This document shows, one piece after another, positions 18,225 to 26,203 of a stretch of 64,000 nt of DNA. The DNA lies in assembly GCF_001347015.1 (NCBI RefSeq), contig NZ_CFGI01000001.1, forward strand, positions 62,001 through 126,000. Reading direction: 5' to 3'. The stretch comes from Streptococcus pneumoniae (lineage in GTDB: Bacteria > Bacillota > Bacilli > Lactobacillales > Streptococcaceae). The notes below the pieces were generated by a model. That model had not been told where the DNA came from, did no database searches, and saw only the letters and a program-made list of their open reading frames with translations. The translations under genes and the position numbers were made by a program. How positions within the stretch are numbered: the stretch's first letter is position 1; every line of letters starts with the position of its first letter.

Positions 18225-18341
18225 ACATGATCTCCACCCCTTTTTAGAAGCATTCTTCAATGCCATTATTGTTCCTTTAATGATTTATGAAATGATATCA
18301 GAAAATAGCTGTTCTGCGGTTTCTATTGCGAGTTTTCTTGT
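18225..18341 (-). pseudogene. Possible relic of a TetR-family regulator
   Basis: The minus strand from 18341 reads TRKLAIETAEQLFSDIIS, then a stop, then IKGTIMALKNASKKGW before another stop at the dyad. The first part resembles the opening helix of TetR regulators (x-I-L-x-x-A-x-x-L-F). No start codon precedes it, and the helix-turn-helix itself is gone. Position next to an efflux pump supports the idea, but so short a match could be chance. The rest of 18163-18554 holds an 18-nt BOX-end remnant near 18385 and the FMN-reductase promoter. Confidence 0.3.
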
Positions 18342-18473
18342 TTATTTTAGCACTTATGTCATCATATTACAAGAGAATGTTAGAATACTCTTCGAAAATC
18401 AAATGCATTCCAGTCGCAAGTGACTAGAGTTTCGGCAATTTTATAATTTTCAAATAAACTCTGAGCAAATTTC

Positions 18474-18502
18474 TTGCAAGTCCTTTTGTTTTGTTGTAAT
18501 AT
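18474..18502 (+). promoter_or_regulatory. Promoter of the FMN reductase gene
   Basis: -35 TTGCAA (18474-18479), a 17-nt spacer and -10 TAATAT (18497-18502). A dyad GTTGT-N13-ACAAC spans the -10 region and could be an operator. Confidence 0.6.
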
Positions 18503-18554
18503 ATTTCATAACAACTAGAGATTTCTCGGAAATTTAAGAAAAAGGAGACACATC

Positions 18555-19103
18555 ATGTCTAAAAAAGTATTATTTATCGTCGGATCACTACGTCAAGGTT
18601 CTTTCAACCACCAAATGGCGCTCGAAGCTGAGAAAGCACTTGCTGGCAAAGCGGAAGTTAGCTACCTTGATTATTCAGCCCTTCCTCTCTTCAGCCAAGA
18701 TTTGGAAGTTCCAACTCACCCAGCTGTAACTGCTGCTCGTGAAGCAGTTCTCGCTGCGGATGCTATCTGGATCTTCTCTCCAGTCTACAACTTCTCTATC
18801 CCTGGTACAGTGAAAAACTTGCTTGACTGGCTATCTCGTGCTCTTGACTTATCTGATACACGTAGCGCTTCTGCTCTTCAAGACAAGTTTGTCACCGTAT
18901 CATCTGTGGCCAATGCAGGTCACGATCAACTTTTCGCTATTTACAAGGACCTCTTGCCATTTATCCGTACACAAATCGTTGGTGATTTCACTGCCGCTCG
19001 TGTCAATGACTCTGCCTGGGCAGACGGAAAATTGGTTCTTGAAGAAACAGTCCTAAACTCACTTTACAAACAAGCGGAAGATTTGGTCAATGCTATCAAG
19101 TAA
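18555..19103 (+). CDS. NAD(P)H-dependent FMN reductase (flavodoxin-like quinone/azo reductase family)
   Basis: This 182-aa flavoprotein opens KKVLFIVGSLRQGSFNHQMA, where GSLRQGS binds the FMN phosphate. It also has the family signature SPVYNFSIPGTVKNLLDWLSR near residues 77-97. Members reduce FMN, quinones or azo dyes with NAD(P)H. AAAGGAGA lies upstream of the ATG. It is monocistronic with its own promoter and terminator. The physiological substrate is unknown. Confidence 0.85.
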   Translation: MSKKVLFIVGSLRQGSFNHQMALEAEKALAGKAEVSYLDYSALPLFSQDLEVPTHPAVTAAREAVLAADAIWIFSPVYNFSIPGTVKNLLDWLSRALDLSDTRSASALQDKFVTVSSVANAGHDQLFAIYKDLLPFIRTQIVGDFTAARVNDSAWADGKLVLEETVLNSLYKQAEDLVNAIK

Positions 19104-19113
19104 CTAACATAAT

Positions 19114-19167
19114 AAAAGCGAACAAGACTACTTTTCTGACACTCAGAAGACTAGCTTGTTCGCTTTT
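19114..19167. terminator. Terminator of the FMN reductase gene
   Basis: A 13-bp perfect stem (AAAAGCGAACAAG with CTTGTTCGCTTTT) flanked by A and T runs and able to work in both directions. It has a smaller inner stem around AGACTA/TCTGAC. Confidence 0.85.
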
Positions 19168-19227
19168 TTTCATTTATAAACTAAAATAGCTGATGATACA
19201 TATTGTCCAATACAAAATATCTGATTT

Positions 19228-19956
19228 CTATACTTCCTTAACAAAAACCAATTCCTGTGGCTGTGACAGATCTTCTCGGTAGGTAAATCCTGCAAAGCTT
19301 AAGCGACGAGCTTCCTCCACCGTCTGCACTTGATTTTCTATCAGAGCTGTTAGGAAAGCTCCACGCGCTTTCTTGGAAATGGTTGAGTGAATTTTCAGCT
19401 GTCCGCCTCTATCCTCCATGAATTTGAAGGTCACCATTTTTTCTCTGATTTCTTTAGAAAATACGGTCTCAAACTCGGATGACAAGAGAGAGAAAATCAC
19501 TTCTTCCTGCGTCACAGCTTCATCATAGACTGCCTTCCAATGGTTCTTCAAAGTCTTACCAGCGACTTTTAATTTCATCAAAAAATCCAAACGGTGAGGT
19601 GCCATAGGTGACAAGGCTGGAACAACACCGTACAAAGCCGAAGTAATAAAGACATGATTTTCAAGATAGGCTTGTTCTGCCTCGGTCAATTTATCTCGCT
19701 TGATATGGCGATACATAAGCCCATCAAATAGATTCAAGGCTGGGTAGTGTTGAGCAGTTTGCCTTTTCAAAGCTTGGATATGTTGAAATTCTTCCGCCGC
19801 CTTTTCAACTGATACCTTGTAAAAACTCTCCAATTGACTAGCAGAATAGAGGGCCAAGGAATAAAGCACAGCCTGACTTTCTGGTTTTAAAGGAGCAGCT
19901 TCGATACTTGGCAAGTCTGTGTTCATTTCTTTTGCTGTTGGAATTAAAATTTTCAT
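19228..19956 (-). CDS. yaaA: Peroxide-stress protein YaaA
   Basis: This 242-aa cytoplasmic protein of the UPF0246/DUF328 family opens MKILIPTAKEMN and contains LFDGLMYRHIK and HVFITSALYGVVPALSPMAPHRLDF, all typical of YaaA. In E. coli YaaA lowers free intracellular iron during H2O2 stress and binds DNA. Pneumococci make much H2O2, so such a role is plausible here. It is a single gene. Confidence 0.88.
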   Translation of the reverse strand: MKILIPTAKEMNTDLPSIEAAPLKPESQAVLYSLALYSASQLESFYKVSVEKAAEEFQHIQALKRQTAQHYPALNLFDGLMYRHIKRDKLTEAEQAYLENHVFITSALYGVVPALSPMAPHRLDFLMKLKVAGKTLKNHWKAVYDEAVTQEEVIFSLLSSEFETVFSKEIREKMVTFKFMEDRGGQLKIHSTISKKARGAFLTALIENQVQTVEEARRLSFAGFTYREDLSQPQELVFVKEV

Positions 19957-20006
19957 ATTGATAGTGTAGCATATTTTTTAACCACAACCAAGAAATTCAT
20001 CTGAAA

Positions 20007-20027
20007 AACCTCGGTTTGACCGAGGCT
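20007..20027 (-). terminator. Terminator of the 54-aa membrane-peptide gene
   Basis: The stem CCTCGG/CCGAGG with a 5-nt loop is followed by TTTTT on the minus strand, about 10 nt past the stop codon. Confidence 0.8.
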
Positions 20028-20034
20028 TCTCTAT

Positions 20035-20199
20035 TTATTTTGGCCATCCTAACCAGACAGCCACGAGAACAAGTGCTAGCCCAGCTAAGCTTGTTAAGAT
20101 AGATAAGAATTTATCTTTGTTCTCCTTGAACTGAGAAAAACCTATCTTCAAAGCAAGCAGTCCGAGTAGCATTGAAGCAAGCATCAAATAAAAACCCAT
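20035..20199 (-). CDS. Small membrane protein, 54 aa
   Basis: A short gene: ATG 20199, TAA at 20035-20037, with GGAGGACAAAGAA just upstream. The peptide begins MGFYLMLASMLLGLLALKIG and ends LAGLALVLVAVWLGWPK. That gives two membrane helices joined by a charged loop (FSQFKENKDKF). A strong ribosome-binding site in front and a terminator behind support it. It follows the 531-aa membrane protein by 64 nt and could share its transcript. No known family is recognised. Confidence 0.75.
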   Translation of the reverse strand: MGFYLMLASMLLGLLALKIGFSQFKENKDKFLSILTSLAGLALVLVAVWLGWPK

Positions 20200-20263
20200 T
20201 TCTTTGTCCTCCATTAGGCTTAATTTATTTTATTATAACATATATTTCTTAAATAAACCTTTT

Positions 20264-21859
20264 TTACTGTACTTTGAAAGTCTTGAGGTAATTGTCTTTT
20301 CCTACTTGACCTTCGAATGCTTTACCATTTTCAAGGTAAGGAAGGTCATCTGATACTGAGGCCTTGACCTTGTATATCTTGCCATCAACTTTAAAGAAGT
20401 AGACAGTATCTCCCTTGATAACAGCTGATTTGAGGTCTGCCACCACACCCTTGATACTTTCAGTTGTTGAATTATCAATTTCAAGGTCGTTTTTATTAGC
20501 ATACTTACTGAGCATCTCTTCCACTGTAGTAGCTACGATGACATTCTGGTACTCGACTGCGTCTACCAGGGCATACTCTTTGACCAAGCCAGCATTGTCC
20601 TTCAAGCCCATGATGTAGAGAGGCTTGTCATTGAGGTTGATGAGGATTGGGAAGGTTGCCTTGTAGGATTTCTCCTGAACAGCACCTTCGGCTGATTCAC
20701 GGGCTGATTCTTCAGTCGCAGAAGCCAAGCTATACTTCGTGATTTCTCCTGTTCGCATATTTTCAAGGATGAAACCAAGATTACTCTCATCCGCATTAGC
20801 CGATGTCACACCTGTGTAGAGATAGATGTCATTGCCAATAGACAAGTAATTATAGCCCTTGGTAGTCTGGGTCACGTTTTTCTTGGAAATCATGGCATTC
20901 CAGAACCCGTCCTTGTACTTACCATTGTAGTTGATTTGCTCAATGGTTTCCTCAGCTGGATAAACCCTGTCCACCCATTCTGGAACATCTGCCAAACTGT
21001 ATTCCTTGGTGTCTCCATTTGTGGCATCCAAGATAATGACTGAAACAGGACGAGGAACCGCAAGTCCAAATTGCTTTTGGTAAACCGTTGCTACATAGAA
21101 AGGATTGCCCTCATCGTCCACCTCAAAAGATGGAGTTTTAAAGATTTTGGTCGGGTACTTCAAGCGTAGGTGACGTTTGACATCGCGGTTAAAATACTCC
21201 GAGTCCGAATACTTGATTGGTGTCTTCAAGTCCACCAAGTCCGCATTACCAGTTACCATGTCCACCTTAATATATTCGCCGATTCCCTTGGCCTGATTGT
21301 TAAACCACTTGATAGGGTCTGCGTATTCTAGTGGCGTCACTCGATAAGGTTTCCCATCAATTGTCAATTGGGTATAGGTATCTGCCGCTACGTACTGCGA
21401 CACTTTATCCGTTAGAGAACCCAAGTAGCGGTCGCCAATTTTTTCAGCAGTACTTCTATCTAGTATAGGAACCTTACTGGTGTCAGTCTTAGGAAATTCA
21501 GTAAACTCTTTTTCCGTAACCGTGACTACATTGGCATAATTTTTAGCCTGAAAAATGCTGGAAGTCACCAAGGAAACCAAGGCTGCTAAGAGAAGAATTC
21601 CTCCAATAGAAGCTAAAAGGATTTTCCCTAACCGATTGATTTTGAAACCTTCAAGATTTAAGGCAGCTTCCGCCTTGCCGTGGCGCACATGAACCGTTTT
21701 GACAAGGTTTATCCCCTTGCCAAAGCCAAATAAGATTGCTACAAGCAGCAAATGCCCACAGAGGAAAAAGAGAAATTCCCAGCTTGTCAGGTTAAGGGGC
21801 GGTAAAAAGATATACCAGGTCGTTGCAATAAACATAATTTCAAAAAGTATTCGTTTCAT
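20264..21859 (-). CDS. Large membrane-anchored protein of unknown function
   Basis: This 531-aa protein has two membrane helices at the start (about residues 5-48), a short basic cytoplasmic loop (HVRHGKAEAAL) and a third helix (about 78-101). About 430 residues then lie outside the cell. That part is rich in beta-strand and has repeated PepSY-like pieces (DGKPYRV, DEGNPFYVATVYQK, NLNDKPLYIMGLKD, DGKIYKVKA), suggesting tandem extracellular sensor or inhibitor folds. No catalytic motif is seen. It lies 11 nt after the deformylase-like gene and shares its transcript. Confidence 0.7.
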   Translation of the reverse strand: MKRILFEIMFIATTWYIFLPPLNLTSWEFLFFLCGHLLLVAILFGFGKGINLVKTVHVRHGKAEAALNLEGFKINRLGKILLASIGGILLLAALVSLVTSSIFQAKNYANVVTVTEKEFTEFPKTDTSKVPILDRSTAEKIGDRYLGSLTDKVSQYVAADTYTQLTIDGKPYRVTPLEYADPIKWFNNQAKGIGEYIKVDMVTGNADLVDLKTPIKYSDSEYFNRDVKRHLRLKYPTKIFKTPSFEVDDEGNPFYVATVYQKQFGLAVPRPVSVIILDATNGDTKEYSLADVPEWVDRVYPAEETIEQINYNGKYKDGFWNAMISKKNVTQTTKGYNYLSIGNDIYLYTGVTSANADESNLGFILENMRTGEITKYSLASATEESARESAEGAVQEKSYKATFPILINLNDKPLYIMGLKDNAGLVKEYALVDAVEYQNVIVATTVEEMLSKYANKNDLEIDNSTTESIKGVVADLKSAVIKGDTVYFFKVDGKIYKVKASVSDDLPYLENGKAFEGQVGKDNYLKTFKVQ

Positions 21860-21870
21860 TTGATTTCCTC

Positions 21871-22281
21871 CTAAATGATTCGTCCTTCCAAGTGATCCAG
21901 TTCATGCTGGCAAATCTGAGCTGGGAAGCCTGTCAAGGTCATGGTCTGTTCCTGCCACTTGCTGTCACGATAAGCAACCCTTATGGTTTCATAGCGGGTC
22001 GTCGGTCGAACCCCAGCCAAAGACAAACAGCCTTCCTCTGTCTCATAAGGTCCTTCAAATGACAGGAGCACTGGGTTAAACATGACCACAGGAACCAAGC
22101 CAAGATTAAAGATAATCACGCGCTTCTGCACCCCAATCATATTGGCAGCTAGACCGACACAAGTCTCACGATTTGCTAAGAGTGTATCCTGCAAATCTCT
22201 GGCAAGATAAAGATCATCCTGACTTGCTGGCTGAGACACCTGTGATAAAAACAAGATATCCTTTACAATTTTCTTCTCCAC
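21871..22281 (-). CDS. Short atypical peptide deformylase-like protein
   Basis: This 136-aa protein of the Def family removes formyl groups from N-terminal Met in typical members. Motif 2 (EGCLS, Cys85) and motif 3 (QHELDH, His126/Glu127/His130) are intact, so it should bind metal. Motif 1 reads GLAANMIG (43-50): the usual GLAAPQIG has lost its Pro and catalytic Gln, with Met48 in the Gln place. It is also about 60 residues shorter than the main Gram-positive enzyme. It may be a specialised or inactive paralogue. Confidence 0.85.
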   Translation of the reverse strand: MEKKIVKDILFLSQVSQPASQDDLYLARDLQDTLLANRETCVGLAANMIGVQKRVIIFNLGLVPVVMFNPVLLSFEGPYETEEGCLSLAGVRPTTRYETIRVAYRDSKWQEQTMTLTGFPAQICQHELDHLEGRII

Positions 22282-22319
22282 TTCCTCACACTCCTCTTGA
22301 TGTTTACTATATTATAGCA

Positions 22320-22347
22320 ATTATAGCACAAAAGCCGATAACTGCAA
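22320..22347 (-). promoter_or_regulatory. Promoter of the deformylase-like gene
   Basis: Minus strand: -35 TTGCAG (22342-22347), a 16-nt spacer and -10 TATAAT (22320-22325). A second TATAAT lies at 22311-22316. Confidence 0.6.
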
Positions 22348-22368
22348 GCCCTTTCCCTCAACTGTAAC

Positions 22369-22394
22369 AAAAAGCCATCCGAAGATGACTTTTT
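22369..22394 (-). terminator. Terminator of the glutathione-transferase gene
   Basis: AAAAAGCCATC pairs with GATGACTTTTT around a CGAA loop. It lies just past the stop codon and ends the caxP transcript. Confidence 0.8.
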
Positions 22395-22396
22395 CG

Positions 22397-23188
22397 CTAC
22401 TTAATTTCTTTATAAGTTACTTCCATCCCACGCTTAACAGCTGGACGATTGGCAATTTTTTCTGCCCATTTTACTAAATTCTGGTAACTTGAGGCATCTA
22501 AGAATTTTGCAGAACCTTGGTAAAGCTTTCCTTGAACTAACTGTCCATACCAAGACCAGATAGCAATATCTGCAATCGTATAGTCATTGCCTGCAATATA
22601 AGGCTTCTGAGCCAATTCCTTATCCAACAAATCCAACTGGCGTTTCACTTCCATCGTAAAACGATTAATTGGATATTCCAATTTTTCAGGGGCATAATTA
22701 AAGAAATGTCCAAATCCTCCACCTAGAAAAGGTGCTGCACCTGCTTGCCAGAATAGCCAATTCAAAACTTCTACCTTTTCCACAGGATTGCTTGGTAAAA
22801 AGGCTCCAAATTTCTCAGCAAGGTATAAAAGAATATGAGCAGACTCAAAGACTCTTACATTTTCAGTCCCTGACTGGTCCAACAAGGCTGGAATCTTTGA
22901 ATTTGGATTGAGCTTTACAAAGTCTGAACCAAACTGATCCCCATCCATGATAGCAATCTTATACAAGTCGTAGGCAGCTTGCTCAAAACCAGCTTCTAGT
23001 AATTCTTCAAATAAGATAGTGACCTTCACACCATTTGGTGTTCCCAGTGAATAAAGCTGAAAAGGTTGTTCTCCTTTTGGCAAGTTTTGTTCGAAACGGG
23101 CACCTGCTGTTGGTCTGTTTAGTCCCGTAAAGGCTCCTTGATTACTAGCTTCATCCTGCCATACGGTCGGTAATTGATATGCTGACAT
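22397..23188 (-). CDS. Glutathione S-transferase family protein (YghU/Nu-class type)
   Basis: This 263-aa protein has an N-terminal extension, then a thioredoxin-fold domain (about 40-125; FQLYSLGTPNGVKVTILFEEL, NSKIPALLDQ, then FESAHILLYLAEKFG). A helical C-terminal domain follows (WLFWQAGAAPFLGGGFGHFF; YIAGNDYTIADIAIWSW). It resembles E. coli YghU, which reduces organic peroxides with glutathione. Pneumococci import glutathione, so the cofactor is available. It starts 12 nt after caxP stops, so the Mn2+ riboswitch may control it too. Confidence 0.85.
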   Translation of the reverse strand: MSAYQLPTVWQDEASNQGAFTGLNRPTAGARFEQNLPKGEQPFQLYSLGTPNGVKVTILFEELLEAGFEQAAYDLYKIAIMDGDQFGSDFVKLNPNSKIPALLDQSGTENVRVFESAHILLYLAEKFGAFLPSNPVEKVEVLNWLFWQAGAAPFLGGGFGHFFNYAPEKLEYPINRFTMEVKRQLDLLDKELAQKPYIAGNDYTIADIAIWSWYGQLVQGKLYQGSAKFLDASSYQNLVKWAEKIANRPAVKRGMEVTYKEIK

Positions 23189-23200
23189 CCGAAACCTCCC

Positions 23201-25897
23201 TTAAATCGCATTCTTGTCAAAACCGAGTTTACGTTGAACAAACTTAACGATTTCGACGATGATAATCATTGAGAAGCTTCCACCCATAACGATTCCCCAT
23301 TGTGACAAGTCTAGTTTGGTTACGTGGAAGATTCCTTCAAGCGGTTCTACGACGATTGTTGCCATGAGAAGGATGAAGGATACCAAGATAGACCAGTTGA
23401 AGGTCTTAGACTTGAATGGACCGACTGTCAAGATGGATTGGTAGACAGACTTGACATTGTAGGCATGGAAGAGCTGAATCAAACCAAGGGTTGCAAAGGC
23501 CATAGTAAGGGCGTCTGCATGAATGGCATGATTGTCACCCACATGAACTGGGTAAAGAAGGGCAAGACCATAAACACTCATAACAATAGCTGCTTGGAGT
23601 ACACCTTGATAGATGATAGAACTCAAAACACCACCTGAGAAGAAGCTTGCCTTGCGTCCACGTGGTTTATGGTTCATGACACCAGGCTCAGCAGGTTCAA
23701 CACCTAGTGCAATTGCTGGGAAGGTATCTGTTACCAAATTGATCCACAAAAGATGAACTGGCTGTAAGACATCCCAACCAAACAAGGTTGATAGGAAGAT
23801 GGTTAATACTTCAGCAGTATTGGCAGAAAGCAGATACTGAATAGTCTTTTGAATGTTTGAGAAGACCTTACGTCCTTCTTCAACTGCAACAATGATAGTC
23901 GCAAAGTTATCATCTGCAAGAATCATGTCAGAAGCCCCCTTAGAAACCTCTGTACCAGTGATTCCCATACCGATACCGATATCGGCTGTTTTCAGAGCTG
24001 GCGCATCATTGACACCGTCACCTGTCATGGCAACGACCTTACCTTGTTTTTGCCAAGCCTTGACGATACGAACCTTGTGCTCTGGAGACACACGGGCATA
24101 AACAGAGTATTGACCAACTACTTTTTCAAAGTCTTCATCTGACAGTTCATTGAGTTCAGCACCAGTTAAAACGTGGCCTTCGGTATCATTTGCATCAATG
24201 ATTCCCAAACGTTTGGCAATAGCTTCTGCAGTATCTTGATGGTCACCCGTAATCATGATTGGACGGATTCCAGCTTCCTTGGCTACACGAACAGCCTCAG
24301 CTGCCTCAGGACGTTCAGGGTCAATCATCCCAATCAAACCAGTAAAGATTAAATCATTTTCAAGCTCTTCAGAAGTCAGGTTTTCTGGAATGCTGTCAAT
24401 AATCTTATAAGCACCTGCAAGGACACGTAAGGCTTGGTGGGCCATTTCAGAATTGTTTGTATGAATGAGGTTTGTAACCTTCTCGTCAATCGGAGCAATA
24501 TCCCCAGCCTTATCACGAAGAAGACAACGTTTTAAGAGTTGGTCTGGCGCACCCTTGACTGCTACAAGGAAACGACCGTCTGACAATGGGTGAACCGTTG
24601 ACATGAGCTTACGGTCAGAATCAAATGGCAACTCAGCCACACGTGGATATTTCTCTAAGAAACCTTTAACATCGTAGCCCTTGTCCAAGGCATATTGGAT
24701 AAAGGCTGTTTCGGTTGGGTCACCAATCAGGTTGCCTTCCACATCGATTTTCGTATCATTAGCCAAGACAACTGAACGAAGAAGGGGCATTTCAAGACCT
24801 AGTTCAATGTCGTCAGCTGAGTCATGTAGAACCGCATCATAGAAGACTTTTTCGACTGTCATCTTGTTCATAGTCAGCGTACCAGTCTTATCAGAAGCGA
24901 TGATTTCAGTTGAACCAAGTGTTTCAACTGCTGGCAATTTACGAACGATGGAATGGCGTTTGGCCAAAACTTGAGTACCAATGGAAAGAACGATGGTAAC
25001 GATAGCAGGAAGTCCTTCTGGAATGGCTGCAACGGCAAGGGCAACAGAAGTCAACAACTCACCAAGTGGACTTTTCCCTTGGATGAAGACACCAACTACA
25101 AACGTAACAAGGGCAATGACCAAGATAGCATAGGTCAAGACCTTAGAAAGGTTATTCAAGTTTTGTTTGAGTGGTGTATCCGTCTCATCCGCATCTTGGA
25201 GCATGCCAGCGATATGACCAACTTCCGTGTACATACCTGTATTGACAACAACACCAAGACCACGACCATAAGTCACATTTGAGTTTTGGAAGGCCATATT
25301 GACACGGTCACCAATACCAGCATCTGCAGCAAGTTCAACTGTCAAGTCTTTATCGACTGGAACAGACTCACCTGTCAGGGCTGCTTCTTCGATTTTAAGA
25401 GAGTTAGCTTCTAGCAAACGTAGGTCTGCTGGCACCACGTCACCTGCTTCGAGGGCAACAATATCGCCTGGTACCAATTCTTTAGAATCAATCTCCGCCA
25501 TATGCCCATCACGAAGAACGCGAGCAGCTGGACTAGACATGGATTTGAGGGCTTCGATAGCTTCTTCTGCTTTTCCTTCTTGGTAAACACCAAAGGCAGC
25601 GTTGATGATAACCACAGCTAGGATGATAATAGCATCTGCGATATCTTCCCCGCCAGAAGTCACAACTGACAAGATAGCCGCCGCAACTAGGATGATAATC
25701 ATCAAATCCTTAAATTGCTCGATAAACTTGACCAGGATTGATCGTTTCTCGCCTTCTTCGAGTTCATTGTGGCCAAATTCAGCAAGGCGCTTTTCCGCCT
25801 CACTTGATGATAAACCTTGCTCGGTCGCATCCACAGCCTTCAAGACCTCTTCAGGACTCTGAGTGTAAAACGCTTGGCGTTTTTGTTCTTTTGACAT
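23201..25897 (-). CDS. caxP: P-type Ca2+/Mn2+-exporting ATPase CaxP (also called MgtA)
   Basis: This 898-aa P2-type ATPase of SERCA/PMR1 type has the phosphorylation motif DKTGTLT (Asp near residue 334), TGES in the actuator domain, the nucleotide-binding domain, and the hinge TGDGVNDAPALK. About 10 membrane helices are present, including PEGLPA in helix 4. Pneumococcal CaxP exports calcium and also handles manganese. ATG 25897 follows AAGGAGGAG; the frame extends to 25945 without a better site. A Mn2+ riboswitch sits in the leader. Confidence 0.95.
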   Translation of the reverse strand: MSKEQKRQAFYTQSPEEVLKAVDATEQGLSSSEAEKRLAEFGHNELEEGEKRSILVKFIEQFKDLMIIILVAAAILSVVTSGGEDIADAIIILAVVIINAAFGVYQEGKAEEAIEALKSMSSPAARVLRDGHMAEIDSKELVPGDIVALEAGDVVPADLRLLEANSLKIEEAALTGESVPVDKDLTVELAADAGIGDRVNMAFQNSNVTYGRGLGVVVNTGMYTEVGHIAGMLQDADETDTPLKQNLNNLSKVLTYAILVIALVTFVVGVFIQGKSPLGELLTSVALAVAAIPEGLPAIVTIVLSIGTQVLAKRHSIVRKLPAVETLGSTEIIASDKTGTLTMNKMTVEKVFYDAVLHDSADDIELGLEMPLLRSVVLANDTKIDVEGNLIGDPTETAFIQYALDKGYDVKGFLEKYPRVAELPFDSDRKLMSTVHPLSDGRFLVAVKGAPDQLLKRCLLRDKAGDIAPIDEKVTNLIHTNNSEMAHQALRVLAGAYKIIDSIPENLTSEELENDLIFTGLIGMIDPERPEAAEAVRVAKEAGIRPIMITGDHQDTAEAIAKRLGIIDANDTEGHVLTGAELNELSDEDFEKVVGQYSVYARVSPEHKVRIVKAWQKQGKVVAMTGDGVNDAPALKTADIGIGMGITGTEVSKGASDMILADDNFATIIVAVEEGRKVFSNIQKTIQYLLSANTAEVLTIFLSTLFGWDVLQPVHLLWINLVTDTFPAIALGVEPAEPGVMNHKPRGRKASFFSGGVLSSIIYQGVLQAAIVMSVYGLALLYPVHVGDNHAIHADALTMAFATLGLIQLFHAYNVKSVYQSILTVGPFKSKTFNWSILVSFILLMATIVVEPLEGIFHVTKLDLSQWGIVMGGSFSMIIIVEIVKFVQRKLGFDKNAI

Positions 25898-25965
25898 GTG
25901 TCTCCTCCTTGACATTGTGTGCAAAACAGGCTCTCTTTTTCTCATCGTATCTTTTCACGACAAAC

Positions 25966-25996
25966 AAAAAGAGACCTGTTAATCATAACAAGTCTC
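25966..25996 (-). terminator. Riboswitch-controlled intrinsic terminator before caxP
   Basis: On the minus strand AGACTTGTT...AACAGGTCT folds into a hairpin followed by TTTTT. Its 5' arm overlaps the 3' strand of the riboswitch aptamer, so Mn2+ binding should block termination and turn caxP on. Confidence 0.8.
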
Positions 25997-26085
25997 GCTG
26001 TTTAAGATAGTGCCGGAAAGCATACTTTTCAGTATAAAATTCGGAATGACGACACTATCACAGGTTTCTGCCAGCTACTCCCTTG
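25988..26085 (-). ncRNA. yybP-ykoY manganese riboswitch
   Basis: The minus-strand leader of caxP carries the conserved pieces of this class in order: AAGGGAGTAGC at the 5' side, GTCGTCATTC (metal-site loop L1 region), CCGGCACTATC and AGCGAGACTT at the 3' side. It closely follows the Lactococcus aptamer. It senses Mn2+ and, through the overlapping terminator, activates a metal-exporting ATPase, as shown for pneumococcal mgtA/caxP. Confidence 0.92.
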
Positions 26086-26094
26086 AGTAGTACT

Positions 26095-26122
26095 ATTATA
26101 CCAAATTTTGAAAAGTTTTCAA
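26095..26122 (-). promoter_or_regulatory. caxP promoter
   Basis: Minus strand: -35 TTGAAA (26117-26122), a 16-nt spacer and extended -10 TGGTATAAT (TATAAT at 26095-26100). The start site lies just before the aptamer. Confidence 0.75.
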
Positions 26123-26141
26123 AGACTAAAAACTGACTTAT

Positions 26142-26170
26142 TTGAATTTTCCCTTGAAAACCAGTATAAT
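26142..26170 (+). promoter_or_regulatory. mntE promoter
   Basis: -35 TTGAAT (26142-26147), a 17-nt spacer and -10 TATAAT (26165-26170). The start codon is 33 nt downstream. It diverges from the caxP promoter with about 20 nt between the two -35 boxes. Confidence 0.75.
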
Positions 26171-26203
26171 GGTAGAATGCTATATGACTAGAAAGGAAGT
26201 TGA

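Noticed and set aside
18385-18402. BOX element before the FMN reductase gene
   Set aside because: Only the first ~18 bases of boxA (ATACTCTTCGAAAATC) are present; it is a tip remnant, not a full element.
18208-18423. 71-aa plus-strand frame between the MFS and FMN reductase genes
   Set aside because: No ribosome-binding site or known motif; the minus strand of the same stretch better fits a degraded regulator, and the end is a BOX-tip remnant.
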